DNA of 64,000 nt from Spirochaetota bacterium (GCA_018262985.1 JADFDI010000003.1:161577-225576), one strand, 5' to 3'. Shown: positions 14,675 to 24,659, counted from the first letter of the stretch. Numbers and translations are program-made. Notes: generated from the letters alone by a model not told the origin.

Positions 14675-14703
14675 TTGCGTCCGGGTCGAACTGGCCGTAC
14701 AGT
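14675..14703 (+). promoter_or_regulatory. Promoter of adenylyltransferase-like gene
   Basis: TTGCGT (14675-14680), a 17-bp spacer, TACAGT (14698-14703). A purine-rich Shine-Dalgarno stretch (about 14709-14721) precedes GTG 14729, which favours that start over the ATG at 14666 lying upstream of the promoter. Confidence 0.55.
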
Positions 14704-14728
14704 GGGGAAAGGAAGGGGAGGGCCGCGC

Positions 14729-15652
14729 GTGCAGCCAAACGAGGAGCGGGAACTCGCGGCGGCGGCCGCCGCGAAGGTCCGTCGCAAGGTCGAGACGGTT
14801 TTCAGCAAGCTCGACGCCTATGCCTGGCTCTCGGATCGCGAGCGGGCCGAGTTCCGGCATTACCGCGAGGTGTTCCTCGAGGCCGTCTCCGGCATCGAGA
14901 AGCGCGGCCGCGACGGGGAGCTCAGGCTTCCGAGGAAGGGGAAGTTCCCCGACTGCCTGCCCGAGGGGCCGGTCCGGCTCGGGCTCTACATCGGCTCCTT
15001 CGACCCGTTCCAGATGACCCACATCGCCGCGGCGCTCAGGCTGCTCGCCTATCCCGGCACGGGCATTTCGCAGGTGCTCGTCGTCCCCGAAGGCGCGCGG
15101 AACCCGCTCAAGCCGAACCGTTCCGAGTACCGCTACCGCTTCGACATCATGGCCAAGCAGCTCCGGGGCGTCTTCGAACCCTTCGTCTGCCCGGCCGACC
15201 TTGGCGAGGATGTCGACACCATCGGCATCGGGCGCCGCCTGATCGCGGCGCTGGCCGGGCGGAGCCTCGAGCTGGACCACGTCGTCGGGGCGGACGTGCT
15301 GCCCTTCGTCGCCCACCTCTTGCCCGACGACCTGGCCTGGTGGAACGCCGAGGCCGCCGCGCATTCGGTGGACTTCTCCTACCGGGTCCGGGCCATCGCG
15401 CGGATCGGCGCGCCGGATCCGACGCCGTTCATCCAGTCGATCCGGGAGCGCGGCATCGCCGTCGACTACGACCCGCGGCTGATCGGCCTCCCTTCGAGCA
15501 CGGACTTCCGGCAGGAGGGCGCCTTCACCATCGTCTTCCCGACCGCGGCGGTCATCAAGCACCTCGAGGTGATCTTCCGCTACTCCCTCGACAAGCCCTG
15601 GCTCGGCGGCAGGCGCCGCCGTCCCGCGGCCGAGGAATTCCGCGACGTGTGA
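14729..15652 (+). CDS. Nicotinate/nicotinamide-nucleotide adenylyltransferase-like protein
   Basis: A cytidylyltransferase-fold protein of 307 aa from the preferred GTG start. The nucleotide-binding motif is GLYIGSFDPFQMTH (about residue 80-95) and the second signature is GLPSSTDFRQ near the C-terminus, equivalent to the ISSTxxR motif of NadD/NMNAT enzymes. The family transfers AMP to NMN or NaMN in NAD synthesis. The helical N-terminal extension of about 80 residues and the overall length exceed those of a standard NadD. It is therefore probably a paralogue or an extended form; activity is inferred only. A TTGCGT/TACAGT promoter and a GGAAGGGGAGG Shine-Dalgarno sequence support GTG 14729. 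An upstream in-frame ATG at 14666 would place the promoter inside the coding region. It is divergent from the hydrogenase operon and followed by adk. Confidence 0.8.
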   Translation: MQPNEERELAAAAAAKVRRKVETVFSKLDAYAWLSDRERAEFRHYREVFLEAVSGIEKRGRDGELRLPRKGKFPDCLPEGPVRLGLYIGSFDPFQMTHIAAALRLLAYPGTGISQVLVVPEGARNPLKPNRSEYRYRFDIMAKQLRGVFEPFVCPADLGEDVDTIGIGRRLIAALAGRSLELDHVVGADVLPFVAHLLPDDLAWWNAEAAAHSVDFSYRVRAIARIGAPDPTPFIQSIRERGIAVDYDPRLIGLPSSTDFRQEGAFTIVFPTAAVIKHLEVIFRYSLDKPWLGGRRRRPAAEEFRDV

Positions 15653-15726
15653 GGGCGGGGAGGCGGCCCGGTCCGCGGTTCCGCCGAATTCCATCGCCGC
15701 GCGCCCTCCCGACGCGGCGCGGGGCT

Positions 15727-15755
15727 TTGCGCCGGGGCTCAGGCTCGGGTAAGCT
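15727..15755 (+). promoter_or_regulatory. adk promoter
   Basis: TTGCGC (15727-15732), a 17-bp spacer, TAAGCT (15750-15755). It is followed by AGGGGGAAGG as Shine-Dalgarno sequence before ATG 15775. The same TTGCGC -35 box precedes the HerA-like gene. Confidence 0.55.
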
Positions 15756-15774
15756 CCGCTTCAGGGGGAAGGCG

Positions 15775-16407
15775 ATGAAGCTCATTTTCCTGGGACCGCC
15801 CGGAGCGGGCAAGGGTACCGTCTCCGTAAAGGCCGCGCTCACGTTCGGCGTGCCGCACATCTCGACCGGCGACATCTTCCGCGACGCGATCCGCCACGGC
15901 ACCGAGCTCGGACACGCGGTCAAGGACCTGATCGACGCGGGTCAGCTCGTCCCCGACGACCTGACCGTCGACCTCGTGCGCGAACGCCTCGACGAACCCG
16001 ACGCCGCCCGCGGCTGGATGCTCGACGGCTTCCCCCGGACCATACCCCAGGCCGAGGCCCTCGACGCCTTCCGGCCCGAGGACCGCGTCATCGACTTCGC
16101 CATCGACGACGCTATCGTCATAGCGCGGCTCTCCGGCCGCCGGGTCTGTCCCCGTTGCGGCGCCTCCTTCAACGTGGTTTCCATGCCGCCGAAGGAGGAG
16201 GGCCGCTGCGACGCCTGCGGCGGCAAGCTCGAGACCCGCGTCGACGACCGCGAGGACTCGGTGCGCAGCCGCATCGAGGTCTACCGCGAGCGCACGGCGC
16301 CCCTCATCGGCTACTACGAACGCAAGGGCACCTTGGTGAGGGTCGACGCCGACCGTCCGGCCCCGCTCGTGCTGGCGGACGTGCTCGCGCTGGCCGGCAG
16401 CCTCTAG
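15775..16407 (+). CDS. adk: Adenylate kinase with zinc-binding LID
   Basis: Adenylate kinase, 210 aa, catalysing ATP + AMP = 2 ADP. The P-loop is GPPGAGKGT at residues 7-15. STGDIFR (AMP site), the DGFPRT motif and the LID follow. The LID carries four cysteines (CPRCG and CDACGG, about residues 124-150), the structural zinc type found in Gram-positive bacteria and several other phyla. Length matches the long-LID class. The P-loop 7 residues after ATG 15775 fixes the start, which has a good Shine-Dalgarno sequence. It is monocistronic by spacing, with its own promoter. It is preceded by the NMN adenylyltransferase-like gene and followed after about 130 bp by the alpha-2-macroglobulin gene. Confidence 0.98.
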   Translation: MKLIFLGPPGAGKGTVSVKAALTFGVPHISTGDIFRDAIRHGTELGHAVKDLIDAGQLVPDDLTVDLVRERLDEPDAARGWMLDGFPRTIPQAEALDAFRPEDRVIDFAIDDAIVIARLSGRRVCPRCGASFNVVSMPPKEEGRCDACGGKLETRVDDREDSVRSRIEVYRERTAPLIGYYERKGTLVRVDADRPAPLVLADVLALAGSL

Positions 16408-16536
16408 CCTTTCCGTTTTTCCCGATCCGCGCCTCCCGTCCCCGCGGGAGGCGCGCTATCATGGAGGAGTCCGCGCGCCTCCGGACCCAGGCCGAGCGCG
16501 CCGCCGTCCTCCATCATGTCGAAAAGGAGACAACCC

Positions 16537-19500
16537 ATGTCCCGCAACCCCGCACCGAAAAACCGTGGCCTAGCGATCCTGTCGCTCTGCGCGGCAGGCC
16601 TTCTCTCCGCGTCGCTCGCCTCCTGCGGGAGCCCGGAAATCGACGGCGCGGCCGCCCCCGACGCCCGGGTGGTGAGCGCGCACACCGAAGGCCTCGTCGC
16701 CGTCGACGCGCGCGTGCGGGTGGTGCTGGCCTCCGACGCGCCGGGCGCGGCGCCGGGCGTGGCGGTCGAGGGCGCCTTCGCCTTCGACCCGCCCATCGCG
16801 GGACGGGCCGTCTGGGAGGACTCCCGGACCATCGCGTTCACGCCCGAGCGGAAGCTCGACTCGGGCGCGGCCTGGAAGGGCCGCTTCGATCCCGCCGCCG
16901 CGGGCCTCGAAGGCGCGGCTTTCGGCTTCTCCTTCCGCACCGCCCCCGCCTCGGTCTCCGTCGAGCTCGAGCCCCCGCGGGCGGCGGTCTCGGGCGGCCT
17001 CGAGCTGGCGGGACGGGTCTCCGCCAACGTCGCGCCCGACGCGGCCGAGTTCGAGCGGCTCCTCTCGCTGAGGGGCGCGGGCGACGCCGTCATCGAATGG
17101 GGCGAGGTCGAGGGCGGTTCGCGCTCCTTCGTGATAACCGGGATCGAGGCGCGCGAGGCCGCGTCGGATATCCGGGTGGCCTGGGACGGCCGGAGCCTCG
17201 GCGCGCGCGACCGCGGCGAGACCCGCGTCCGCCTGCCGGCCGCCGGCGAATTCGCCATGACCGGCTCGCGCTTCGCCCTCGAGCCGGACCGCCGCCTCGA
17301 GCTCGCCTTCTCGAAACCGCTCGATCCGTCCCAGGACCTCCGCGGCCTCGTGGTGCCGACCGGCTTCGCGCCGGGCTCGGGCCCCGCTCCCTCCGACCTG
17401 CGCTTCGAGCGCGAGGGCGGGCTGCTCAAGGTGTACGCGTCGCTCTCGTGGCCCGAGGGCGCGTCCGTGCGCGTCGAGCCCGGGCTCCGCTCGGCGGACG
17501 GCGACGTCATCGCCGTGCCGGTCCAAGCGGCGGTGAGCGCGCCCTGGGACAAGCCCGAGGTCCGCTTCGCGGGCTCCGGCGTCATCATCCCCTCGGCGGG
17601 CGGCACCGTGCTTCCCCTCGAGACCAGGAACGTCTCCGGCCTCATAGTCGAGGCCTTCCGCGTCTACGACGACAACATGATCCAGTTCCTCCAGGTGAAC
17701 GACCTCTCGGGCGGCCGCGAGCTCCGCCGCGTCGGCGAGAGCGTCTGGAGCGCCCGCGTCGAGCTCGACTGGAACGAGGGCATGAAGAACCGCTGGGTGG
17801 CCCGGGGCCTCGACCTGGCGGCCCTCGGCGCCCGCTTCGGCAAGGGCATGTACCAGATCCGGGTGAGCTTCCGGAAGGACCAGAGCCGCTACGTCTGCGC
17901 GATCGACCACGACTTCTCGAAGCTGCCCTGGCCGGACGACCGCATCCCAGAACTCGACGGCGACGGCGATTCCTCGTTCTGGGACTGGGCCGAGCAATGG
18001 GCGGGCGGAGGCGATCCGTACCGCTACCGCACCGATCCCTGCCACCCCGCCTACTACGTCCGGGTCTACGACCACGACATCACGGTCCGCCGCAACATGC
18101 TGATGTCCGACCTGGCCCTGGTCATGCGGCGCGAGGCCGACGATTCGTGGCGCGCCGCGGCGACCAACCTCGCGAGCGCGGCGCCGGTCGCGGGCGCCGA
18201 GGTGGTGCTGTGGTCCTACGCGCAGCGCGAGCTCGCGCGCGCGAAGACCGACGCGAAGGGCTTCGCCCGGCTCGCGCCGCCCGAGGGCTCGAAGCCGGCC
18301 TTCGCCGAGCTCCGCTCCGGCGGCATGTCGACCTGGATGAAGGTCGACTCGGGCGCCGCCCTCTCCACGAGCCATTTCGACTCCGGCGGCGAGAAGGCCG
18401 CCTCGGGCGTCAAGGGCTACATCTACGGCGAGCGCGGCGTCTGGCGCCCCGGCGACGCGATGCACCTCGTCTTCATTCTCCACGACCCGCTCAAGGTCCT
18501 GCCCGCGGGCCACCCGGTGTCCTTCGACCTGGTCTCGCCGACCGGCGCCGTGGTGCGCTCCGAGGTCCTCAGGAGCCCGGTGGACGGGTTCTGGCGCGTC
18601 GACGCCTCGACCGCGCCGGACGCGCAGACGGGCGACTGGCGCGCCACCTTCACGGCGGGCGGCCGCTCCTGGACCAAGGTGCTCAAGGTCGAGGCCGTCA
18701 TGCCGAACCGCCTCAAGGCCACGCTCGACACGGGCGGGGCCGCGGCCCTCTCGCCCGCGGTGAGCGAGCTCGGCGTCTCCTCGGCCTGGCTGCACGGCGC
18801 CCCGGCCGACGGCCTCCTCGCCGACGTGTCGGTGGCCTTCGCCCCGCAGCCGACCGTCTTCACGAGCTACTCGGGCTACGTCTTCGACGACCCGACCCGG
18901 CGCGTGTCCGCGTCCGACCCGCGGAAGATCTGGGAAGGCAGGCTCGACGCCGAGGGCGAGGCGCGCTTCCGCGCCGACCTTTCCCCCGAGGGCGTCGCCC
19001 CGGGCCGCCTCCGGGCTTCCTTCCTGACCCGAGTCTTCGAGCCCTCCGGCGTGTACTCGTCCGAGTCGTTCTCGATCGACTACGACCCCTACGAACGCTA
19101 CGTCGGCCTCAAGCTGCCGAAGGGCGACGCGGCCCGCGGCATGTTGCTGACCGACGTCGACCACGTGGCCGAGATAGTCCTCGTGGACGCCGCGGGCAAG
19201 CCGGTTCCCAAGGCGACGGTGGAGGTCTCGCTCCACGAGATCCGCTGGCGCTGGTGGTGGGAGAAGGGCGAGGAGAGCCTCGCGGAGTACGCCCGCGATT
19301 CCTCGACGCGAAGGCTCCTGTCCGGCACCGTGGACATCGCGGACGGCAAGGGCCGCTGGACCTTCCGGCTCAAGTATCCCGAATGGGGACGCTACCTCGT
19401 GCGCGTCGAGGACCGCTCCGGCGGCCACTCGACCGGCCAGGTGGTCTACATCGACTGGCCCGGCTGGGCCGGGCGCGCCCGCGACGAGGCCGGCGGCTCC

Positions 19501-22161
19501 GCCGAGATGCTCGTGCTGGCCACCGACAAGGCCTCGTACAAGGTGGGCGAGGAAGTCTCGGTCACCTTCCCGTCGAACGCCAAGGGCCGGGCCCTGGTCG
19601 CGGTCGAGAAGTCCGGCCGCGTGCTCCGCGAGGAGTGGCTAGCGGGCGGGGCCGAGACGACCCGCTTCCGCTTCAAGCTCGAGGGCGGCATGGCGCCGAA
19701 CGTCTACGTGCACGTGATGTTCATCCAGGAGTACGGCCAGACGGCCAACTCGCTGCCCATCAGGCTCTACGGCATCGTGCCCGTCATGGTGGAGGATCCG
19801 GCGACGGTGCTCGAGCCCGTGGTGCAGGCGCCCGAGAAGCTCAGGCCCAACGAGAAGAGCTCGTTCACCGTCAAGGAAGCCTCGGGCAAGGCCATGACCT
19901 ATACGGTGGCCGTGGTGGACGAGGGCCTGCTCGGCCTGACCCGCTACCGCACCGCCGACCCGCGCCTCGAGTTCTACCGGAAGGAAGCATCGCTGCTTTC
20001 CACCTTCGACATGTACCGCTTCGTGGCCGGCGCCTATCCCGGCAAGCTCGAGACCCTGCTGGCCATCGGCGGCGGCGACGGCTTCGACGGGAAGGAAGGG
20101 CGCAAGCCCGAGCGCTTCCCGGCCGTGGTCCGCTACTACGGTCCCTTCAGGCTCGCCGCGGGCGCGAGCGCCGCGCACGAGCTCGAGCTCGGTTCCTACA
20201 TCGGCGCCGTCCGCTACATGGTGACGGCCGGCACCCCTTCGGGCGCCTACGGCGCGGCCGAGCGGACGGCCACCGTCTCCAGCGAGCTCATGGTCTTCGG
20301 CACGGCGCCGCGCTTCCTCTCGGTCAACGAGACCGCGAAGTTGCCGGCCACGCTGTTCGCCGGCGCGGGCCGCGCCATGCGGGTGACCGTCCGGGCGCGG
20401 GCCGAGGGCGCGGTGGCCATCGACGGTCCTTCGACCGTCACCGTGGACGCGCCGCGCGACGGCGAGTACTCGGCCGCCTTCGCCGTCAAGACCGGCGGCT
20501 CGGTCGGTTCGGGCCGGATCGTGCTGACGGCCGAGGGCGGCGGTTTCCGCTCGGAGCACGTCATCGAGCTGCCGGTGCGCTCGGCCTCGACCACCGTCGC
20601 CGTCGACAGCTCCTTCAAGCTGGACGGGGGGACGACCAGGTCCGAGAAGCTGGACTTCCCCGGCGTGCCCGGTTCCAATTCGCTCACGGTCGAACTGTCG
20701 CGCGCCAGGCCCGTGGACCTCACGGGCAGGCTCGCCTTCCTGGTCGGCTACCCGCACGGCTGCGCGGAGCAGACCACCTCCAAGGCCTTCCCCCAGGTTT
20801 TCCTGCCCGAGGCCGTCGAGATGGACGCCGAGCGCCTGGTCCAGGTCCGCGAGAACGTCGCGGCCGCCATCGAGAAGCTGAAAGGTTTCCAGACTCCGCG
20901 CGGCGGTTTCTCCTTCTGGCCCGGCGAGGGGGTCGAGCACGACTGGCTCTCGAGCTACGTCGGCCACTTCCTCGTGTCCGCGCGGCGCGCGGGCTGGAGC
21001 GTGCCCGCCGACATGGAAACGCGGCTCCTCGAATACTTGGCCCGCGACGCCGCTCTCTGGAATTCCGGCGACCCGGCCTCCGCGCTCGTGCAGGCCTACC
21101 GACTCTACGTGCTGGCGCTCGCGGGCAAGCCCGACCTCGCCTCCATGAACCGCCTGCGGGAGGGCAGGGAACTGCCGACGCAGGCCGCCTGGCGCCTCGC
21201 CGCGGCCTGGGCCCTGGCCGGCCGCAAGGACGCGGCCGCTTCCATGACCCGCGGCCTGATGGCCTCGCGAACCGACCTGGAGGGGGGCGGCTCCTGGGGC
21301 TCTGCGTTCCGCGACGACGCCCTCATCCTCGACGCGCTCAACGCCCTCGGCGACTCGGCGCGCGGAAAGCCGCTCTTCGAATCCATGGCCGACCGCATGG
21401 CCTCCGACGGCTGGCTCTCCACCCAGGAGACCGCCTTCGCCCTCGTGGCCGTGCTGCCCTGGATCAAGGAAGCCGCCGAGGGCGGAAGTTCCCGGGTGCG
21501 CGTATCGTTCGCGGGGGGCGCGGAGAGCACCGTCGTTCTCGAAAAGGGCGTGCGGCAGCTGAGCGTCCCGGTATCCGCCGCCACGGGCGGCGCGCTCAGG
21601 GTGGTGAACGAAGGAAAGGGCGCCGTCTGGGTGCGCGCCGTCGCGCGCGGCGAGCCCGAGCCCGGCAAGGAGGGCGCCGTCTCCAACGGGCTCTCGCTCG
21701 AGGTCGCGTGGCGCGACGCCTCCGGCGCGCGCATCGAACCTGAATCGCTCCGGCTCGGCGACGACGCGACCATCACGGCGCGCGTGGGCAACCTGACCTT
21801 CAAGGCCCTGTCCGACATCGCCCTGACGCTCCGCATTCCCGCGGGCTTCGAGATCGTCAACGAGCGGCTCGCGGACTCCGCCTCGTCGCCCAAGGCGGCC
21901 TATCGCTACCAGGACATCCGCGACGATCGCTCGATGTGGTACTTCGACCTGAAGCGGGGCGAGTCGCGGACCTTCGAGCTGCGCGTCACGCGGGCCTACG
22001 ACGGCACGTTCGCCATGCCCGCGACGACGGCAGAGCTCATGTACGACGGCAGCATCAACGCGGTGGCGCCGGGCGGCGTCGTCGGCCCCGTGACGGGGAG
22101 CCGCGCGGCCCCGGCCTCCACGGGGCCGGTAAAGCCGGCCTCCAGCCGCCCGACGCCCTAG
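16537..22161 (+). CDS. Bacterial alpha-2-macroglobulin family lipoprotein
   Basis: A very large (1874 aa) periplasmic protease-trap protein. The N-terminus is a lipoprotein signal (GLLSASLASC, lipid Cys at residue 30). Macroglobulin (MG) domains and the family motif KGYIYGERGVWRPGD follow (about residue 627). The thioester site GYPHGCAEQTT has its Cys near residue 1409, and an alpha-helical thioester domain and C-terminal MG domains complete it. The CxEQ motif identifies the thioester-bearing type that covalently traps proteases. AAGGAGA lies 6 nt before ATG 16537, which is preferred over ATG 16516. Its stop overlaps the GTG of pbpC by one base. This is the conserved A2M-PbpC pair thought to repair and protect a breached envelope. 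Confidence 0.95.
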   Translation: MSRNPAPKNRGLAILSLCAAGLLSASLASCGSPEIDGAAAPDARVVSAHTEGLVAVDARVRVVLASDAPGAAPGVAVEGAFAFDPPIAGRAVWEDSRTIAFTPERKLDSGAAWKGRFDPAAAGLEGAAFGFSFRTAPASVSVELEPPRAAVSGGLELAGRVSANVAPDAAEFERLLSLRGAGDAVIEWGEVEGGSRSFVITGIEAREAASDIRVAWDGRSLGARDRGETRVRLPAAGEFAMTGSRFALEPDRRLELAFSKPLDPSQDLRGLVVPTGFAPGSGPAPSDLRFEREGGLLKVYASLSWPEGASVRVEPGLRSADGDVIAVPVQAAVSAPWDKPEVRFAGSGVIIPSAGGTVLPLETRNVSGLIVEAFRVYDDNMIQFLQVNDLSGGRELRRVGESVWSARVELDWNEGMKNRWVARGLDLAALGARFGKGMYQIRVSFRKDQSRYVCAIDHDFSKLPWPDDRIPELDGDGDSSFWDWAEQWAGGGDPYRYRTDPCHPAYYVRVYDHDITVRRNMLMSDLALVMRREADDSWRAAATNLASAAPVAGAEVVLWSYAQRELARAKTDAKGFARLAPPEGSKPAFAELRSGGMSTWMKVDSGAALSTSHFDSGGEKAASGVKGYIYGERGVWRPGDAMHLVFILHDPLKVLPAGHPVSFDLVSPTGAVVRSEVLRSPVDGFWRVDASTAPDAQTGDWRATFTAGGRSWTKVLKVEAVMPNRLKATLDTGGAAALSPAVSELGVSSAWLHGAPADGLLADVSVAFAPQPTVFTSYSGYVFDDPTRRVSASDPRKIWEGRLDAEGEARFRADLSPEGVAPGRLRASFLTRVFEPSGVYSSESFSIDYDPYERYVGLKLPKGDAARGMLLTDVDHVAEIVLVDAAGKPVPKATVEVSLHEIRWRWWWEKGEESLAEYARDSSTRRLLSGTVDIADGKGRWTFRLKYPEWGRYLVRVEDRSGGHSTGQVVYIDWPGWAGRARDEAGGSAEMLVLATDKASYKVGEEVSVTFPSNAKGRALVAVEKSGRVLREEWLAGGAETTRFRFKLEGGMAPNVYVHVMFIQEYGQTANSLPIRLYGIVPVMVEDPATVLEPVVQAPEKLRPNEKSSFTVKEASGKAMTYTVAVVDEGLLGLTRYRTADPRLEFYRKEASLLSTFDMYRFVAGAYPGKLETLLAIGGGDGFDGKEGRKPERFPAVVRYYGPFRLAAGASAAHELELGSYIGAVRYMVTAGTPSGAYGAAERTATVSSELMVFGTAPRFLSVNETAKLPATLFAGAGRAMRVTVRARAEGAVAIDGPSTVTVDAPRDGEYSAAFAVKTGGSVGSGRIVLTAEGGGFRSEHVIELPVRSASTTVAVDSSFKLDGGTTRSEKLDFPGVPGSNSLTVELSRARPVDLTGRLAFLVGYPHGCAEQTTSKAFPQVFLPEAVEMDAERLVQVRENVAAAIEKLKGFQTPRGGFSFWPGEGVEHDWLSSYVGHFLVSARRAGWSVPADMETRLLEYLARDAALWNSGDPASALVQAYRLYVLALAGKPDLASMNRLREGRELPTQAAWRLAAAWALAGRKDAAASMTRGLMASRTDLEGGGSWGSAFRDDALILDALNALGDSARGKPLFESMADRMASDGWLSTQETAFALVAVLPWIKEAAEGGSSRVRVSFAGGAESTVVLEKGVRQLSVPVSAATGGALRVVNEGKGAVWVRAVARGEPEPGKEGAVSNGLSLEVAWRDASGARIEPESLRLGDDATITARVGNLTFKALSDIALTLRIPAGFEIVNERLADSASSPKAAYRYQDIRDDRSMWYFDLKRGESRTFELRVTRAYDGTFAMPATTAELMYDGSINAVAPGGVVGPVTGSRAAPASTGPVKPASSRPTP

Positions 22162-24659
22162 TGGGCGAGGCGGCGAAACGGGACGGCCGCCGCGGGAGGG
22201 ACGGCGGTCGTCCGGCGCTCACGGCGCTCGCGTCGGCGCGGATCGCCCTCGCGGGCGGAGCGTCGCGCGCGCGCGCCCTGGCCGGCGGCGCCGCGCGCCG
22301 CGCCGCCGCCTTCCTCACCGACGCGCGGAGGGCGCCGCCCGTCCTCGGCGCCCTGCTCTTCGCGGCGGCCTTCCTGGCGCTTCCGGTCGTCCGCTTCGAG
22401 AGCGCGTGGTCGACCGAGCTGCGCGCGGCGCCTTCGGCCGACGGGGCGCCGGGCGAGCTGCTCGGCGCCTCGACGGCCAGCGACGGCCAGTGGCGCTTTC
22501 CGCCCTCGGAATCGGTGTCCGCGCGTTTCGCCCTCGCGGCCGAGGCCTGGGAGGATCGCCGCTTCCGCGCGCACGCGGGCTTCGATCCGCGGGCCGTACT
22601 CCGCGCCTTCCGCGACAACGCGCGCGCGGGCGAGGTGCGATCCGGCGGTTCCACGCTCTCCATGCAGGTGGTCCGCCTGGCCCGCGCGGCCGCGCGCCCG
22701 GATGATCCGCCCGCGCGCAGCCTGGCCACCAAGCTCGTCGAACTGGTCCTCTCGGTCCGCCTCGAACTCGTCCGTTCGAAGGACGAGGTGCTCGCGCTCT
22801 GGGCCGCGCACGCGCCTTTCGGCGGCAACGTGGTTGGCCTCGAGGCGGCCAGCTTCCGCTGGTTCGGCCGCCCGCCCGGCGAGCTGACCTGGGCGGAGGC
22901 CGCGACCCTGGCCGTGCTGCCGAACGAGCCGGGCCTCGTCCACCCCGCCGGCGACCGCGAGCGCCTCGCCGCCAAGCGCGACCGCCTGCTCGAGACGCTG
23001 GCCGCGCGCGGCGCCCTCGCTCCGGAAGCGTTGCCCTTCTCGCGGGGGGAGCCCTTGCCCACGGAACCCGAAAGCCTGCCGGCCCTGGCGCCCTGGCTGC
23101 TCGCGGCGGCGTCCGCCTCGGGCGCGGCCGAACAGGAAACCACCCTCGACGCGTCGCTGCAGCGCCGACTCCTCGAGCTCGCGCGGCGCTACGCCGCGCA
23201 ATCCCGCCACGCGGACAACTACGCGCTCGTCGTGGCGCGGGTGGACGACGGTGCGGTGCTGGCCTGGGTCGGCAACGCCCCCGCCCCCGCGGTCGAGGCC
23301 TTCACCGGGCAGGTCGACTGCGCCTCCGCCCCCCGCAGCTCGGGATCCATCCTCAAACCCTTCCTCTACGCCGCCATGCTCGACTCGGGCGAGCTGGCGC
23401 CGCAGGCCCTCGTGCCGGACATCCCGACGCGCGTCGGCTCGTTCAGCCCGGAGAACTACGACAAACGCTTCGAAGGCGCGGTGGCCGCGGACGAGGCGCT
23501 CGCCCGCTCGCTCAACGTGCCCTTCGTCCGGCTCCTGCGCTCCTACGGCGTGGACCGCTTCCATGCCCTGCTCCGAGGCCTGGGCTTCGGGCGGCTCTTC
23601 CGCAAGGCGGAGGACTACGGCCTTTCCCTGGTCATAGGCGGCGCCGAGGTGACCCTGGCCGAGGCGGCGGGCGCCTTCGCGGACCTGGCCCGCGCGGCCA
23701 AGGGCGGACCCGCCACCGTCCTCGGCGTCTCGTGGCGCCCGCGGTCCGAGACGGCCGCGTCCGCCGCGCCGCGCTACCCCTTTTCCGCCGGCGCCGCCGC
23801 CCTGACCCTGCGCGCCCTCGCGGACGCCGAGCGCCCGAGCGAGGAGATCGGTTGGCGCGGCTTCGCGAGCGCACGGCGCATCGCCTGGAAGACCGGCACC
23901 AGCCAGGGCTGGCGCGACGGCTGGGCCGTCGGCACCGACGGCGACCACGTCGTGGCGGTCTGGGCGGGCATCGCCACGGGGGAAGGGCGCGCGGGGCTCA
24001 CGGGAGGGCTCGCCGCCGCGCCGCTCATGTTCGAGGCCTTCGGCCTCCTGCCGCGCGGCTCGGGCTTCGAACCCGGCCCCGACGCGTTCAGGCCCGTCGA
24101 AGTCTGCGCCGACTCCGGCTTCTACGCGGGCCCCGACTGCCCCTCCGTCAGGACGGTGCAAGTTCCCGTTGACGCGCCCCAGGCGGACGCCTGTCCCTTT
24201 TGCCGCCTCGTGCACCTGAGCCTCGACGGACTCCACCGCGCGTCGGCCGACTGCGTCAGCGAAGCCGAGCTCAGGACCGAGAAGCGCTTCGTGCTCCCGG
24301 CCGGCATGGAGTGGTGGTATCGCCGTTCGAGGCTCGACTACCGCCCCTTGCCGCCCTGGTTGCCGGGCTGCGGCTCGGAGGACGACTCGCCGCTCGCCAT
24401 CGTGGTGCCGGACGGCGGCTCGGCGCTCATCGTGCCGGTCGAGCTCGACGGCTCTCCGGGCATGGCGGTCTTCTCCGCGGTCCACCGCGACCCCGACGCC
24501 CGCCTCTTCTGGCACCTCGACGGCGACTACCTCGGCGAGACCCGCGGCGAGCACCGCATCGACGCGCGTCCGGCCCCCGGCCTCCGCGTGCTCGCGGTGG
24601 TCGACGAGGAAGGGCGGCGGGCGGAGCTGCGCTTCACCGTGCTCGACGCCGGGGACTGA
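22161..24659 (+). CDS. pbpC: Penicillin-binding protein 1C
   Basis: Bifunctional peptidoglycan synthase of 832 aa. A single N-terminal membrane segment (about residues 55-75) precedes a GT51 glycosyltransferase domain (EDRRFRAHAGFDPRAVLRAF, then GGSTLSMQ). The transpeptidase domain has SILKPF (about 396, catalytic Ser), ARSLNVPF (SxN) and WKTGTSQGWRDGW (KTG, about 576). A C-terminal BiPBP-C domain follows, as in PBP1c proteins. The start is GTG 22161, sharing one base with the A2M stop, so translation is coupled. The coupling supports a joint role in envelope repair. Confidence 0.95.
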   Translation: MGEAAKRDGRRGRDGGRPALTALASARIALAGGASRARALAGGAARRAAAFLTDARRAPPVLGALLFAAAFLALPVVRFESAWSTELRAAPSADGAPGELLGASTASDGQWRFPPSESVSARFALAAEAWEDRRFRAHAGFDPRAVLRAFRDNARAGEVRSGGSTLSMQVVRLARAAARPDDPPARSLATKLVELVLSVRLELVRSKDEVLALWAAHAPFGGNVVGLEAASFRWFGRPPGELTWAEAATLAVLPNEPGLVHPAGDRERLAAKRDRLLETLAARGALAPEALPFSRGEPLPTEPESLPALAPWLLAAASASGAAEQETTLDASLQRRLLELARRYAAQSRHADNYALVVARVDDGAVLAWVGNAPAPAVEAFTGQVDCASAPRSSGSILKPFLYAAMLDSGELAPQALVPDIPTRVGSFSPENYDKRFEGAVAADEALARSLNVPFVRLLRSYGVDRFHALLRGLGFGRLFRKAEDYGLSLVIGGAEVTLAEAAGAFADLARAAKGGPATVLGVSWRPRSETAASAAPRYPFSAGAAALTLRALADAERPSEEIGWRGFASARRIAWKTGTSQGWRDGWAVGTDGDHVVAVWAGIATGEGRAGLTGGLAAAPLMFEAFGLLPRGSGFEPGPDAFRPVEVCADSGFYAGPDCPSVRTVQVPVDAPQADACPFCRLVHLSLDGLHRASADCVSEAELRTEKRFVLPAGMEWWYRRSRLDYRPLPPWLPGCGSEDDSPLAIVVPDGGSALIVPVELDGSPGMAVFSAVHRDPDARLFWHLDGDYLGETRGEHRIDARPAPGLRVLAVVDEEGRRAELRFTVLDAGD

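Noticed and set aside
14666-14728. ATG 14666 as the start of the adenylyltransferase-like gene
   Set aside because: It lies upstream of the TTGCGT/TACAGT promoter and lacks a Shine-Dalgarno sequence; GTG 14729 has one.
16143-16160. GTCTGTCCCC inside adk and in the polyferredoxin and Cof-type HAD genes counted as members of the repeat family
   Set aside because: In frame it encodes the conserved or plausible Val-Cys-Pro of these proteins, so the match is explained by coding sequence.
16155-21743. An 1862-codon frame on the plus strand overlapping adk and the alpha-2-macroglobulin gene
   Set aside because: Arg/Pro/Gly-rich shadow frame. The frame with the thioester CAEQ motif and lipobox is clearly the real one.
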